Source of the DNA: Phyllobacterium calauticae
GTDB taxonomy: Bacteria; Pseudomonadota; Alphaproteobacteria; Rhizobiales; Rhizobiaceae
Length of the DNA stretch: 64,000 nucleotides
Reading direction: 5' to 3'
NCBI RefSeq assembly: GCF_019991125.1
Contig: NZ_JAGENB010000002.1
Location: 744,001-808,000, forward strand
Shown here piece after piece: positions 26,888 to 35,226 of the stretch. Under the pieces are notes generated by a model. It saw only the letters and a list, made by a program, of their open reading frames with translations. It had not been told where the DNA came from and did not search any database. Both the position numbers and the translations under genes were made by a program. The number at the start of each line of letters is the position of its first letter. The stretch's first letter is position 1.

Positions 26888-27706
26888 ATGTCTTCGACCA
26901 CAACCATTACACACGATAAATTGGCACGGCTGATCGGAACACCCGGCAGCCCGGTTCTCATTGACGTGCGGATCGATGAGGACTTTGACCTTGACCCGCG
27001 ATTGATCCCCGGCGCGCGCCGGCGATCCCATGGGAACGTCGGCACCTGGGCAAATGAGCTTGAGGGCAAACGGTCAATCATCATCTGCCAGCAGGGCAAG
27101 AAACTGAGCGAGGGCACCGCCGCCCTGTTGCGGTATCATGGTGTCGCCGCGGAAAATCTGGTCGGCGGCCATGAAGCCTGGAGCAATGCCGGGCTTCCTC
27201 TCGTTCCCGTGGCAAAATTGCCTGTTCTCGACCCGAAGGGACGGACGGCATGGGTGACGCGGGCACGGCCGAAGGTGGACAGGATTGCCTGTCCCTGGCT
27301 GATCCGGCGTTTCGTTGATCCGGATGCAGTCTTCCTGTTTGTCACGCCCGCGGAAGTGGACGCGGTTGCCGACCGATTCAACGCGGCACCCTTCGACATC
27401 GAGAATGTCTTCTGGAGCCATCGTGGCGCGCTGTGCACCTTCGATGTCATGCTCCAAGAATTCGGATTGAACGCCGAACCGCTGTCGCGGCTGGCGGCCA
27501 TTGTGCGGGGTGCCGATACGGCCTGTCCCGATCTTGCACCGGAAGCACCGGGGCTGCTGGCAGCATCACTTGGTCTGTCGCGCATGTACTCCGACGATCT
27601 GGAGCAGCTTGAAGCCGGCATGATACTCTACGACGCGTTTTACCGATGGTGCCGGGATGCCACCGACGAAACACATAACTGGCCCAACAGAAGGCCGGGA
27701 GCGTGA
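26888..27706 (+). CDS. chrB: Rhodanese-ChrB fusion protein (chromate resistance)
   Basis: A 272-residue protein. Residues 1-105 are a rhodanese-like domain: VLIDVRIDEDFDLDPRLIPG and the active-site loop SIIICQQGKKLSEGTA with the catalytic cysteine. Residues ~120-272 are the ChrB C-terminal domain, WVTRARPKVDRIACPWLIRR, then FWSHRGALCTFDVMLQEFGL and GADTACPDL. ChrB proteins are chromate-responsive regulators or resistance factors of ChrA. The usual N-terminal ChrB regulatory domain is replaced here by rhodanese. GGAAGGA precedes the ATG at 26888. Its stop is one base from the chrA start, so the two are coupled. Confidence 0.87.
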   Translation: MSSTTTITHDKLARLIGTPGSPVLIDVRIDEDFDLDPRLIPGARRRSHGNVGTWANELEGKRSIIICQQGKKLSEGTAALLRYHGVAAENLVGGHEAWSNAGLPLVPVAKLPVLDPKGRTAWVTRARPKVDRIACPWLIRRFVDPDAVFLFVTPAEVDAVADRFNAAPFDIENVFWSHRGALCTFDVMLQEFGLNAEPLSRLAAIVRGADTACPDLAPEAPGLLAASLGLSRMYSDDLEQLEAGMILYDAFYRWCRDATDETHNWPNRRPGA

Positions 27707-27707
27707 G

Positions 27708-29114
27708 ATGGTGCAGATTGTCGGCGCTGAAAGGGAGGTTGCTTCGGCAACCTCCGGGAACCACGATATTTCCTTTGCTGAAGCAGTCCGTGTCTGGGCG
27801 CGTATTGCCGCATTGAGCTTTGGCGGGCCAGCCGGGCAGATAGCGGTGATGCACCGCATCCTTGTCGATGAGAAACGATGGATCGGCGAGGGCCGGTTTC
27901 TGCATGCGCTCAATTATTGCATGCTGTTGCCCGGGCCTGAAGCCCATCAGCTTGCCATCTACATCGGATGGCTTCTGCACAAGACCAGGGGCGGCCTTGT
28001 CGCAGGCATTCTATTTGTGCTGCCGGGTTTCCTGTCGATACTTGCCCTAAGCTACATCTATGTCATCTTTGGCAATGTCGGTGTCATCGAGGGATTGTTC
28101 TCCGGCCTGAAGGCAGCTGTCCTGGCCGTCGTGTTGCAGGCGGTCGCAAGGATCGGCAGGCGAGCGCTCAAGAATAGGGTGATGGTGCTTATTGCCGTCG
28201 CGGCGTTCTTGGCAATATTTGCATTCCGTGTGCCGTTCCCGCTCATCATTCTGACCGCTGCAATCATTGGATATTTCGGCGGGCATGCAGGATCGCCGTT
28301 GTTTCGGGTGGGCGGCGGACATGGACGTTCGGGTCCCGGACTTGCTGATCGGGATTCTGCCCTTGGCGAGGAGACGCCGGCCCACGCGCGTCCAAACCTT
28401 CTCTGGTCGTTGAAGATATCGGCCGCCTTCCTGCTCCTGTGGCTCATCCCTGTTGCAGCCCTTTTACTGATCCTCGGGCCGGATAATGTGTTCAGCCAGA
28501 TCGGTATCTTTTTCAGCAAGATGGCGATGGTGACCTTCGGCGGCGCTTATGCGGTGCTGTCCTATGTGGCACAGGAAGCTGTTCAGAATTACGGCTGGCT
28601 CAAGCCGGGCGAAATGCTCGACGGCCTTGGTATGGCTGAAACCACGCCGGGGCCTTTAATACAGGTTGTGCAATTTGTCGGTTTCATCGGCGCATTTCGT
28701 GATCCGGGTGTGCTGTCTCCGCTGACCGCTGCCACACTGGCGTCGATCCTGACGACCTGGGTGACCTTTGTTCCGTGCTTTCTCTGGATATTTCTTGGAG
28801 CCCCCTTCATCGAAGGCTTGCGCAACAACAAAGCGCTGACGGGAGCCATGTCAGCAATCACGGCGGCAGTTGTTGGTGTGATCATGAACCTGGCAATCTG
28901 GTTTGCGCTTCACCTTCTGTTCAGCGAAATCATCCACTGGCAGGCATATGGCATCAATCTGGATGTTCCCGTGGCGCATTCAATCAATGTGCCATCGTTG
29001 CTGCTAACGCTTGCTTCCGTCGTTGCCATCTTCCGCCTCAAGCTTGGAATGATCCCGACGCTTTTGATTTCGTCAGCGGCGGGGATTGGGTGGTATTTTG
29101 CCACCAAATACTGA
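27708..29114 (+). CDS. chrA: Chromate transporter ChrA, two-domain type
   Basis: A 468-residue long-chain CHR protein with two homologous halves of about six helices. The half-motifs are visible: SFGGPAGQIAVMHR and LPGPEAHQLAIYIGW in the first half; TFGGAYAVLSYVAQEAV and GLGMAETTPGPLIQVVQFVG in the second. It exports chromate (and possibly sulfate) across the inner membrane. Start at 27708, one base after the ChrB stop, with GGGAG upstream; frames open earlier overlap ChrB and are not needed. Base composition is similar to its neighbours. Confidence 0.93.
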   Translation: MVQIVGAEREVASATSGNHDISFAEAVRVWARIAALSFGGPAGQIAVMHRILVDEKRWIGEGRFLHALNYCMLLPGPEAHQLAIYIGWLLHKTRGGLVAGILFVLPGFLSILALSYIYVIFGNVGVIEGLFSGLKAAVLAVVLQAVARIGRRALKNRVMVLIAVAAFLAIFAFRVPFPLIILTAAIIGYFGGHAGSPLFRVGGGHGRSGPGLADRDSALGEETPAHARPNLLWSLKISAAFLLLWLIPVAALLLILGPDNVFSQIGIFFSKMAMVTFGGAYAVLSYVAQEAVQNYGWLKPGEMLDGLGMAETTPGPLIQVVQFVGFIGAFRDPGVLSPLTAATLASILTTWVTFVPCFLWIFLGAPFIEGLRNNKALTGAMSAITAAVVGVIMNLAIWFALHLLFSEIIHWQAYGINLDVPVAHSINVPSLLLTLASVVAIFRLKLGMIPTLLISSAAGIGWYFATKY

Positions 29115-29196
29115 AAGGTCTCCTTGTTAGAGGAAGTCAAATCGGCTTAACTGCTTTATCGATCATCGACCGGCTTGAGCCAGGGAACTGGCGGGA

Positions 29197-30654
29197 GTGT
29201 ATCGCTTGCTGTTTTGGCTGGGCCAGAAATACCAGCACCTGAGCCATGAGGGGGGCTGCGCCTGCCACAGCCTGCGAGCTCAGCAGCTATTTGCACGCGT
29301 CGACAAGGGACTGTCGCGCCGCTCCGTTCTGAAAGGTGTCGCAGCGAGCCTTGCCGCTCCTGTGCTTGGAATGGTCAGCCCTGGCTTCGCGCAGAGTCCC
29401 GCCAAACCGATCCTGCTCAGCAATGTGAATATTTTCGACGGGACAAGCGGCAAGCTTGCCCAAGGTCAAAGTGTTCTGGTCGAAGGTAAATTCATCAAGG
29501 CTCTGGTCGCGTCCGCAGACACGGTTGCCGATGCCGACGTCGTTGACTGCGGCGGACGGACGCTGATGCCGGGCATGATCGACGCGCACTGGCATTCCAT
29601 CCTGGCGGGCATTTCACAGATTGCGGCAATGACCGCCGATATCCCCTACGTCCACCTTGTCGCCGCACAAGAGGCAGAGCGCACAGTGCTGCGTGGCTTC
29701 ACCACGGTCCGGGACGTGGGCGGTCCTTCATTCGCCCTGAAACGCGCCATCGACGAGGGACGCATTGCGGGACCGCGTATCTATCCTTCCGGCGCCATGA
29801 TCTCGCAGACGTCCGGGCACGGCGACTTTCGCATGCGCACGGATCTGCCGCGAACGGCGCAAAGCGATCTCAGCGTGGCCGAGCAGGCGGGCATTTCGGC
29901 TATCGCCGACGGAGAAGCGGAAGTGCTGCGCCGGGTGCGCGAGCAACTCATGCTGGGCGCCAGCCAGATCAAGATCATGGGCGGCGGCGTTGCGTCTGCC
30001 TACGACCCGATTGATGCGCTCCAATATACCGAAGCCGAGATGAAGGCGGCAGTGTCTGCGGCGACGGACTGGGGCACCTATGTGTGCATCCACGCTTACA
30101 CGTCCGCCGCCGTTCAGCGCGCCCTCGCATGCGGCGTCAAATCCATCGAGCACGGCCAACTTGCCGACGAGGACACCGTCAGGCGCATTGCGGATGCGGG
30201 CGCATGGTGGAGCATCCAGCCCTTTCTTGCCGATGAGGATGCCAACACCTACGCGTCGCCCGAACAGCGCGCGCAGCAACAAAAGATCGCAGACGGAACG
30301 GCCCGGGCGATCGAACTGGGACGCAAGCACGACGTACGGATGGCGCTTGGCACCGACATTTTGTTCAACCCGAAGGGCACCGCCACGCAGGGCAAGCAGC
30401 TCGCCAAGTTCGCCCGCTGGTATGATAACGCCGACGTGTTGCGGCTTCTGACCAGCGGCAACGCCGAGCTCGCAGGTCTTTCCGGACCGCGCAATCCCTA
30501 TCCGGGAAAGCTCGGCCGGATCGAGCCTGGTGCCTATGCCGATATTCTGGTGGTCAACGGCGATCCGCTCAAAGACATCGCCTTGATCGCCGATCCTGAG
30601 CGGACGATGCAGCTCATCATGAAGGACGGGCGCATCCACAAGAATACACTGTAA
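29197..30654 (+). CDS. Tat-exported metal-dependent amidohydrolase (prolidase/imidazolonepropionase-like)
   Basis: A 485-residue enzyme. A twin-arginine signal (LSRRSVLKGVAASLAAPVLG, cleavage near GFAQ) indicates export of a folded, metal-loaded protein; about 38 residues with HEGGCACHS precede it. The TIM-barrel metal ligands are visible: DAHWHS, IKIMGGG (lysine), VCIHAYTS, SIEHGQL and MALGTDILF. The closest known group is the Sgx9260/CC2672-type dipeptidase and carboxypeptidase amidohydrolases. The GTG at 29197 has GGCGGGA upstream. The extra Cys/His N-terminus is unusual and the true start may lie nearer the Tat motif. Confidence 0.85.
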   Translation: MYRLLFWLGQKYQHLSHEGGCACHSLRAQQLFARVDKGLSRRSVLKGVAASLAAPVLGMVSPGFAQSPAKPILLSNVNIFDGTSGKLAQGQSVLVEGKFIKALVASADTVADADVVDCGGRTLMPGMIDAHWHSILAGISQIAAMTADIPYVHLVAAQEAERTVLRGFTTVRDVGGPSFALKRAIDEGRIAGPRIYPSGAMISQTSGHGDFRMRTDLPRTAQSDLSVAEQAGISAIADGEAEVLRRVREQLMLGASQIKIMGGGVASAYDPIDALQYTEAEMKAAVSAATDWGTYVCIHAYTSAAVQRALACGVKSIEHGQLADEDTVRRIADAGAWWSIQPFLADEDANTYASPEQRAQQQKIADGTARAIELGRKHDVRMALGTDILFNPKGTATQGKQLAKFARWYDNADVLRLLTSGNAELAGLSGPRNPYPGKLGRIEPGAYADILVVNGDPLKDIALIADPERTMQLIMKDGRIHKNTL

Positions 30655-30758
30655 GCGTGAAGGGGGCCTTGAACAGATTTGCCGTTGCCGTTTTATCAAT
30701 GTGTGGGGGCGTTTCTGGCACATCTCCAACAATGTGACACTCACCATAGGCCTTGGCA

Positions 30759-30854
30759 GGCTACAAAGTGCTTGATATCGATTACGAGCGTGGCGGCCAT
30801 GTCTATGATACGCGGTTGTCCGGGCCAGTTCGGGGCTTGACGTACCGGTTTTGA
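30759..30854 (+). pseudogene. Possible PepSY-domain remnant in the 30655-30957 gap
   Basis: Between the amidohydrolase and the exonuclease, 303 bases hold no intact gene. One frame reads GYKVLDIDYERGGHVYDTRL and then soon a TGA, resembling the second half of a PepSY domain without its start or its usual VDPxTG end. A stop codon lies in frame just before it. It is probably a decayed fragment. Nothing else was recognised in the gap. Confidence 0.25.
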
Positions 30855-30957
30855 GACACGGCCAATGCCCACGGCGGCTGCAAGGAGATGAATGGGATGT
30901 TGTCAGCCGCCGCGACAATCGTAGTCAATCATCCGCTTTAACCGGGAAGCGCTAACC

Positions 30958-31578
30958 ATGCGGACTGCCATCATTTTCGATTGCGAATTTCTTTGCCGCG
31001 AAGGGTCCCAGCGTCGATTCTGGTGTGCGGCTGATGATCCTGATCCGGTTATTGCACAAATCGGGGCGGTGAAACTCGGGCTGGAGGGAGATTTCCCTCT
31101 TTTGGATACGTACCGATCTCACGTTCTGCCAGTCGACCGATTTGGCAACAGGTATGCACTCGATCCGTTTTTCACCAAGCTGACGGGGATCACCGATGAA
31201 ACCATGGAAGCGGAGGGCGTATCGCTGCAGGACGCACTGGCAGGCGTCGATCACTTCTCAAATGGTGCGCAATTCTGGTCGTGGGGGAAGGATGAGCTGA
31301 ACATGGTTGCCATCAGTTGCTATGTCGCCGGCATTCAGCCACCCATTCCGGCTGGCCGGTTCGATAATGCGGTAAAGCTGCTGATTGCGGCTGGGATGCC
31401 AATTGAGGATTTGGCCAAGACGCCCAGCAACAGGCTCGCCGATTACTATCGTGTGAAACATCCCCCGTTGCAGGGACACGATGCACTCGATGATGCCCTT
31501 TCCGTGGCATACACGCTCCAATATTTATTGAAATCTGGGAAATTGCAGCCAGACTTTTTCGATCGCAGCAAGTCCTGA
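30958..31578 (+). CDS. DEDDh-family 3'-5' exonuclease
   Basis: A 206-residue protein with the exonuclease core of the DnaQ/oligoribonuclease superfamily: Exo I motif IIFDCEFLC with the first Asp and Glu, Exo II region around FWSWGKDELN, and Exo III motif LQGHDALDDALSVAYTLQ carrying the catalytic His and Asp. It would degrade single-stranded DNA or RNA ends in the cytoplasm. Its exact substrate is unknown. The gene stands alone. Confidence 0.8.
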   Translation: MRTAIIFDCEFLCREGSQRRFWCAADDPDPVIAQIGAVKLGLEGDFPLLDTYRSHVLPVDRFGNRYALDPFFTKLTGITDETMEAEGVSLQDALAGVDHFSNGAQFWSWGKDELNMVAISCYVAGIQPPIPAGRFDNAVKLLIAAGMPIEDLAKTPSNRLADYYRVKHPPLQGHDALDDALSVAYTLQYLLKSGKLQPDFFDRSKS

Positions 31579-31994
31579 AAGTCAGCCGCTTGGTGCCCAA
31601 TCGCATGCGTCAGCTCACGATAGAGACAGGTGGGAGCGCGATCTGTTATGGGCTGCCAAGGAATGACCGGATTGGTTGGGCATCCCAGACCTGAGCCTCG
31701 ATATAGCCGCTGCCACCGAGAGAGCCTTGCCTTTCAGGTAAGCCGTGGCTGGCAACAATCTCCCTGATACCCGGCAGGGTGAAGACTTGGCCCTGGCATG
31801 GAGATTTGACAAGTGAATTGCCATTCAACCGGATAGGCACAACAGGTGGCATTCTCCGGAAATTAGCAATCACCGTCGATCGCTGCTAATATATTGTATT
31901 CTAATGATTATTATGTGAATTCCATTGATTTGCCATTGAAGTCGGCAAACAAGTGCGGCACCATATTTCCAATGTGAGAACAACGGAGATTGCG
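31579..31994. other. Gap with one doubtful minus-strand ORF
   Basis: This 416-base gap is AT-rich toward its right end (31880-31960), where the promoter of the Usg gene probably lies. One minus-strand frame of 75 codons (31873-31646, containing VVPIRLNGNSLVKSP and QGQVFTLPGIREIVASHGL) is possibly coding but matches no family I know and lacks a clear ribosome site. No IS end was recognised. Confidence 0.3.
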
Positions 31995-32267
31995 ATGCAC
32001 TTTTCGTCAGAGATGGAACGCCAGCTGAAGGGCTACGGTATCACAACTGCTCATATTCTATACCGCATTCCCCATTTTCAATCCGTTCTGCAGACCTATA
32101 TCTGGCAGGACTACGATCTTGCTCCGGAATTTCCCGAGATGAGGAAATTCCTGGACTTCTGGCAAAGAAAACTGGATGGCCCGCTGCATTCCGTTCGCTA
32201 CTGCCATCAACGCCTTATTGGCCCCAGTGAGTGGCGTCATGTCGATGGTGAGTTCAAGTTGAACTGA
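31995..32267 (+). CDS. usg: Usg family protein
   Basis: A 90-residue protein that matches the alphaproteobacterial Usg family throughout: QLKGYGITTAHILYRIPHF, LQTYIWQDYDLAPEFPEMR, FLDFWQRKLDGPLHSVR and PSEWRHVDGEF. The family is named from an open reading frame next to trp genes in Caulobacter; its function is unknown. GGAG lies seven bases before the ATG. Here it is not near trp genes. Confidence 0.88.
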   Translation: MHFSSEMERQLKGYGITTAHILYRIPHFQSVLQTYIWQDYDLAPEFPEMRKFLDFWQRKLDGPLHSVRYCHQRLIGPSEWRHVDGEFKLN

Positions 32268-32307
32268 GTGACCTGAGGGTTTCATTGGCAAAGCGGTCCG
32301 CGCCAGC

Positions 32308-32514
32308 CTACCCGGGCACCAGGCCGTCGAACACTTCGAGCATCGCATCGGCAATCGCCTTGCCCAATGCGGTCCCACATTCTTTAATTCCAGCCTCGTC
32401 CATATCACGTGCGGCCAATGCCAGCGCGGATCCCTCGGCCCTGACAATCTCCTGGGCACGCTCGATGGCCCAAAGGGCAAAATCGCTTCGCGTGGTTATT
32501 TCGATCGTTTCCAT
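32308..32514 (-). CDS. Small hypothetical protein
   Basis: A 68-residue frame starting METIEITTRSDFALWAIERA, predicted mostly helical and acidic, ending EVFDGLVPG. GGAAC precedes the ATG at 32514; the frame is open upstream to 32631 but the upstream part overlaps the opposite-strand exported ORF. No family recognised. Placed convergent to Usg, with 40 bases between. Confidence 0.5.
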   Translation of the reverse strand: METIEITTRSDFALWAIERAQEIVRAEGSALALAARDMDEAGIKECGTALGKAIADAMLEVFDGLVPG

Positions 32515-32562
32515 GTTATGTTCCACTTCGGTGAAGGACCCCAATAATGGCGGAGAGACCCG

Positions 32563-32820
32563 TTGAGGCTGCTCAAAAAGGTTGTCTGTCCGGCTTGCCT
32601 TTGTCTCGCCGGGCATCTTTTTACCGCCCATGCAAATGCTGACCAGTTCGTACAGTTTGAAAGTGCGGCTGTGAAGCCTACTGCATTTCAGGAACGCAAC
32701 GCCCGGGCAAGAGGCGAGGCAGTGAATGCCGTTCCCGGCACCTCATTCTGGAGCACGTCCCAGATCGTGCCGGTCGCCCTGCAGTCAGGCATGGGCAGCT
32801 GTGTTGTGGAACGGGGATGA
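32563..32820 (+). pseudogene. Truncated exported hydrolase N-terminus (dienelactone-hydrolase-like)
   Basis: An 85-codon frame from a TTG codon with a good signal peptide (MRLLKKVVCPACLCLAGHLF, cleavage near ANA). It is followed by FVQFESAAVKPTAFQERNAR. This looks like the extreme N-terminus of secreted dienelactone-hydrolase-family enzymes, but the frame ends long before the catalytic domain of about 200 residues. No continuation is visible downstream. It is probably a decayed remnant; a short genuine secreted peptide is the alternative. Confidence 0.35.
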
Positions 32821-32887
32821 CGCAGTTCGATAAGCAGTCAGCGTTTTGGCGCTGGATCGCTCAAGCCTTTCGTCACCCCCGCCCAAA

Positions 32888-33541
32888 TCAGCCGGCGGTG
32901 CGCGGCACTGGCGTGTTGAGCAGCTGCTGCTCCCACAGATAGGCGATGCCGCTGCCGCCGGCGTGCTGCTTGAGAACTTCGGTCAGCTCTGCGGCGTGCT
33001 CCGTCCTGGCCCAGTCACGTTGCCACTCCGAGGCCACCGCCAACCAGGTCATCATGTTCGCTCCCGCGCGGAGCATGCGCTGGATTGCCACCTCGTGGGC
33101 CTCAACCGAAGTGCCGCCCGACGCATCCGTGACCACCGTCACATCCCAGCCTTCGCCCAGCGCCTGGATAGTCGGCATCGCAACACAGATCTCGGTCCAC
33201 AGGCCGGCGATGATCAGTTGCTTGCGGCCCGTCGCCTTGACCGCATCGACGACCTTCCGATCCTCCCAGGTGTTGATGAAGGTGCGGTCAATCACCTCCT
33301 GGCCGGGGAACACGTCAGTGATGTGCGGAAAGATCAAACCGCCTCGCGCCGCGATCACGCTGGTCAGGATGGTGGGGACGCCAAAGGCCTTGGCGGACTT
33401 CGCCAGGGCGGTCGTGTTGTTCACCACGGCCTGCGGGTCGTGGCTGTTCAGATTGGCGAGCTGGTAGGGCTGGTGGTCGATAAGAACGAGTACGGAATCT
33501 TCGGGACGTAGAAGAGAATCAAGGCCGTTACGAAAGGTCAT
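32888..33541 (-). CDS. Isochorismatase-like hydrolase (YcaC family)
   Basis: A 217-residue cysteine hydrolase. The catalytic triad is visible: Asp in VLVLIDHQPYQLANL, the lysine/arginine region near NTWEDRKVVDAV, and the nucleophile in IIAGLWTEICVAMPTIQAL. It has the length and the closing segment of the YcaC subgroup, whose substrate is unknown. AAGGAAGC precedes the ATG at 33541. It is divergent from a LysR regulator 140 bases away, a common arrangement for this subgroup. Confidence 0.88.
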   Translation of the reverse strand: MTFRNGLDSLLRPEDSVLVLIDHQPYQLANLNSHDPQAVVNNTTALAKSAKAFGVPTILTSVIAARGGLIFPHITDVFPGQEVIDRTFINTWEDRKVVDAVKATGRKQLIIAGLWTEICVAMPTIQALGEGWDVTVVTDASGGTSVEAHEVAIQRMLRAGANMMTWLAVASEWQRDWARTEHAAELTEVLKQHAGGSGIAYLWEQQLLNTPVPRTAG

Positions 33542-33680
33542 TATTGCTTCCTTATGCTGCCGTTGTTGGTGAGGTTGGTTTGCGGGAAGACATGCGCCAG
33601 CGGCGACGTTGCCTGAAAGGGACATTGCCGTTCCCGGACGCGATGCGGTAGTGTCCTTTTATGGTAAGCTGTGTCGCGAA

Positions 33681-34583
33681 ATGGGGAACGCTGAATTGGA
33701 TATCGAAGAGCTAGAGACATTCGTCGAAGTTGCTGACGCTGGGGGCGTTTCGCCCGCTGCGCTCCGTCTCGGCGTCTCCAAGTCGATTGTCAGTCGTCGG
33801 CTCTTCCGGCTTGAAGCGGAACTTGGCGTCCAGCTTCTTGCGCGAACCACCCGCGGGGCTGCTCTCACGGAAGCCGGGGCCACGTTCCGAGACTATGCAG
33901 CAAGAGTGTGCGCCGAGGTCGACGCGGCCAAGGAAGCGGTCCTACCCGCCGGTGACCTTCGCGGTCGCTTGCGGGTTGCTGTGCCGCATTCTTTCGGATC
34001 GACCCATTTTGCTCCCATCCTTGCGGAAATGGCGCGACGCCATCCCCAGCTCCAAATCCACACCTGCTACAGCGATCGCTTCGTCGATCTCATCACAGAG
34101 GGTTACGATTGTGCGATACGGGTTGGCTATCTTCAGGACTCCAACTTGATCGCAAGACGCGTCGGACCGATCCATGGGAAGTTCGTCGCGAGCCCTGACT
34201 ATATCAAGGTGCATGGGTCGCCCGAAACGCCGGAGGAACTCGTCGCCCACGAGGCCCTCATGCAGGGCACCGAAGCCTGGCAGCTCATGGATGGCGACAA
34301 GATCGTCACGGTTCGTCCGCAGGGGCGCTTTAAGGCCGACAACGGCACTGCTCTGGTCGCCGCCGCGGCGGCGGGACTCGGGATCGCTTACCTGCCCGAT
34401 TGCCTTACCCATGACTACATTGCCTCCGGCGCGCTCGTGCCGGTCATGACGCATTATCCGCCGCCTCCGGCAGGTGCCTATGTCATTCGCCCGCCAGGTC
34501 AGCATCCCGCACGGAAGATACGGGTCCTCACCGAATTGCTGATTGAGTATTGCGAACCTGCTCAGCACCCTGCGGGCGAATGA
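33681..34583 (+). CDS. LysR-family transcriptional regulator
   Basis: About 300 residues. The DNA-binding domain starts LDIEELETFVEVADAGGVSP and contains LGVSKSIVSRRLFRLE and LLARTTRGAALTEAG. The effector domain includes DCAIRVGYLQDSNLIARRVG and GLGIAYLPDCL. The ATG at 33681 is taken because LysR homology begins there, though no strong ribosome site is seen. It is divergent from the YcaC-like hydrolase and probably controls it. Its last 100 bases take part in a long inverted repeat with the sequence beyond its stop. Confidence 0.87.
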   Translation: MGNAELDIEELETFVEVADAGGVSPAALRLGVSKSIVSRRLFRLEAELGVQLLARTTRGAALTEAGATFRDYAARVCAEVDAAKEAVLPAGDLRGRLRVAVPHSFGSTHFAPILAEMARRHPQLQIHTCYSDRFVDLITEGYDCAIRVGYLQDSNLIARRVGPIHGKFVASPDYIKVHGSPETPEELVAHEALMQGTEAWQLMDGDKIVTVRPQGRFKADNGTALVAAAAAGLGIAYLPDCLTHDYIASGALVPVMTHYPPPPAGAYVIRPPGQHPARKIRVLTELLIEYCEPAQHPAGE

Positions 34584-34598
34584 TATAGGCACCCGCCG
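34468..34598. repeat. Inverted repeat across the LysR 3' end
   Basis: Positions 34468-34494 and 34572-34598 are inverted copies of each other with two mismatches in 27 bases; they are separated by 77 bases. The left arm lies inside the LysR gene (PAGAYVIRP), the right arm spans its stop codon. Translated on the minus strand, the right arm gives PAGAYIIRP, so the repeat arises from a second, inverted LysR tail rather than from a terminator. Confidence 0.75.
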
Positions 34599-34680
34599 GC
34601 GTGGTGCATTCGACTATAACGGTCTGGATCACGAAGGGGATGACGAATGCCGAGCAAGAAGCATTGGCTGTTTGGCCGCC
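34543..34680 (-). pseudogene. Inverted remnant of a second LysR gene 3' end
   Basis: Read on the minus strand, this stretch encodes SAFVIPFVIQTVIVECTTP, then AGAYIIRPQGAEQVRN. It aligns with the tail of the intact neighbour (GALVPVMTHYPPPPAGAY and VIRPPGQH). Nothing upstream of it resembles the rest of a LysR gene. It is the decayed end of a homologous regulator lying tail-to-tail with, and overlapping, the intact one. The rest of the 34584-34837 gap holds nothing recognised. Confidence 0.5.
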
Positions 34681-34837
34681 TCCCGCCAGTTCAAATCATT
34701 TAGGCAGGAACTGGCTCCCCGCTGACCGAGGTCAGTGATTTAAGACAGTTGGTGACAAGCTGTACGCGCGCATTTCCTGCTCTTGGCTGCGGCGCTACCA
34801 GCCCCATGACGCAATCGGCAAGCGTGTCGTAAGGAGT

Positions 34838-35200
34838 TCAATTCATGATGGTATTGCGCCGGGCCGTTTCACGGGCAAGGATTTCACGGGCGGCGTGGTC
34901 CGCAATTGGGATGTTGAGGTCTTGTGAGATTTCGCCAGCGGCAATCAGGGCATGGTAACGCGCACAGCATACACGCAGGAACGATGTGAAGTTGCCGAGG
35001 TCGTGGTCAGCATCCATCGCCTCATGCCAGAGCCTCGTGATGAGTTGCGCGACGGTCATACCGTCGCGCTGGCCGATCTCGGTGAGCGTATCCCAGAAAT
35101 GGTTTTCGATCCGGATCGAGGTGGCGACCCCGTCAATGCGCAGGCTGTGCGTACGGCTCTGCCACTGACTGGCATCGGCCTTGATGAAGAGCTCGCACAT
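34838..35200 (-). CDS. Ribbon-helix-helix domain protein
   Basis: A 120-residue protein whose central part, HSLRIDGVATSIRIENHFWD followed by LTEIGQRDGMTVAQLITRLW, has the beta strand plus two helices of the RHH_4-type fold found in alphaproteobacterial arylsulfate-regulator-like proteins. It probably binds DNA as a dimer or acts as an adaptor. GGAGG precedes the ATG at 35200. It lies 26 bases downstream of the DJ-1/PfpI gene on the same strand and is probably co-transcribed with it. Confidence 0.75.
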   Translation of the reverse strand: MCELFIKADASQWQSRTHSLRIDGVATSIRIENHFWDTLTEIGQRDGMTVAQLITRLWHEAMDADHDLGNFTSFLRVCCARYHALIAAGEISQDLNIPIADHAAREILARETARRNTIMN

Positions 35201-35226
35201 CGTAAGGACCTCCCGTCTTCTGAATG

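Noticed and set aside
29728..30918. 396-codon minus-strand frame opposite the amidohydrolase
   Set aside because: Antisense shadow; the plus strand has all metal-ligand motifs and a Tat signal.
34468..34598. Inverted repeat as a LysR transcription terminator
   Set aside because: Arms are 27 bases with a 77-base loop, one arm is inside the coding region, and no U-run follows; protein-level similarity explains it better.
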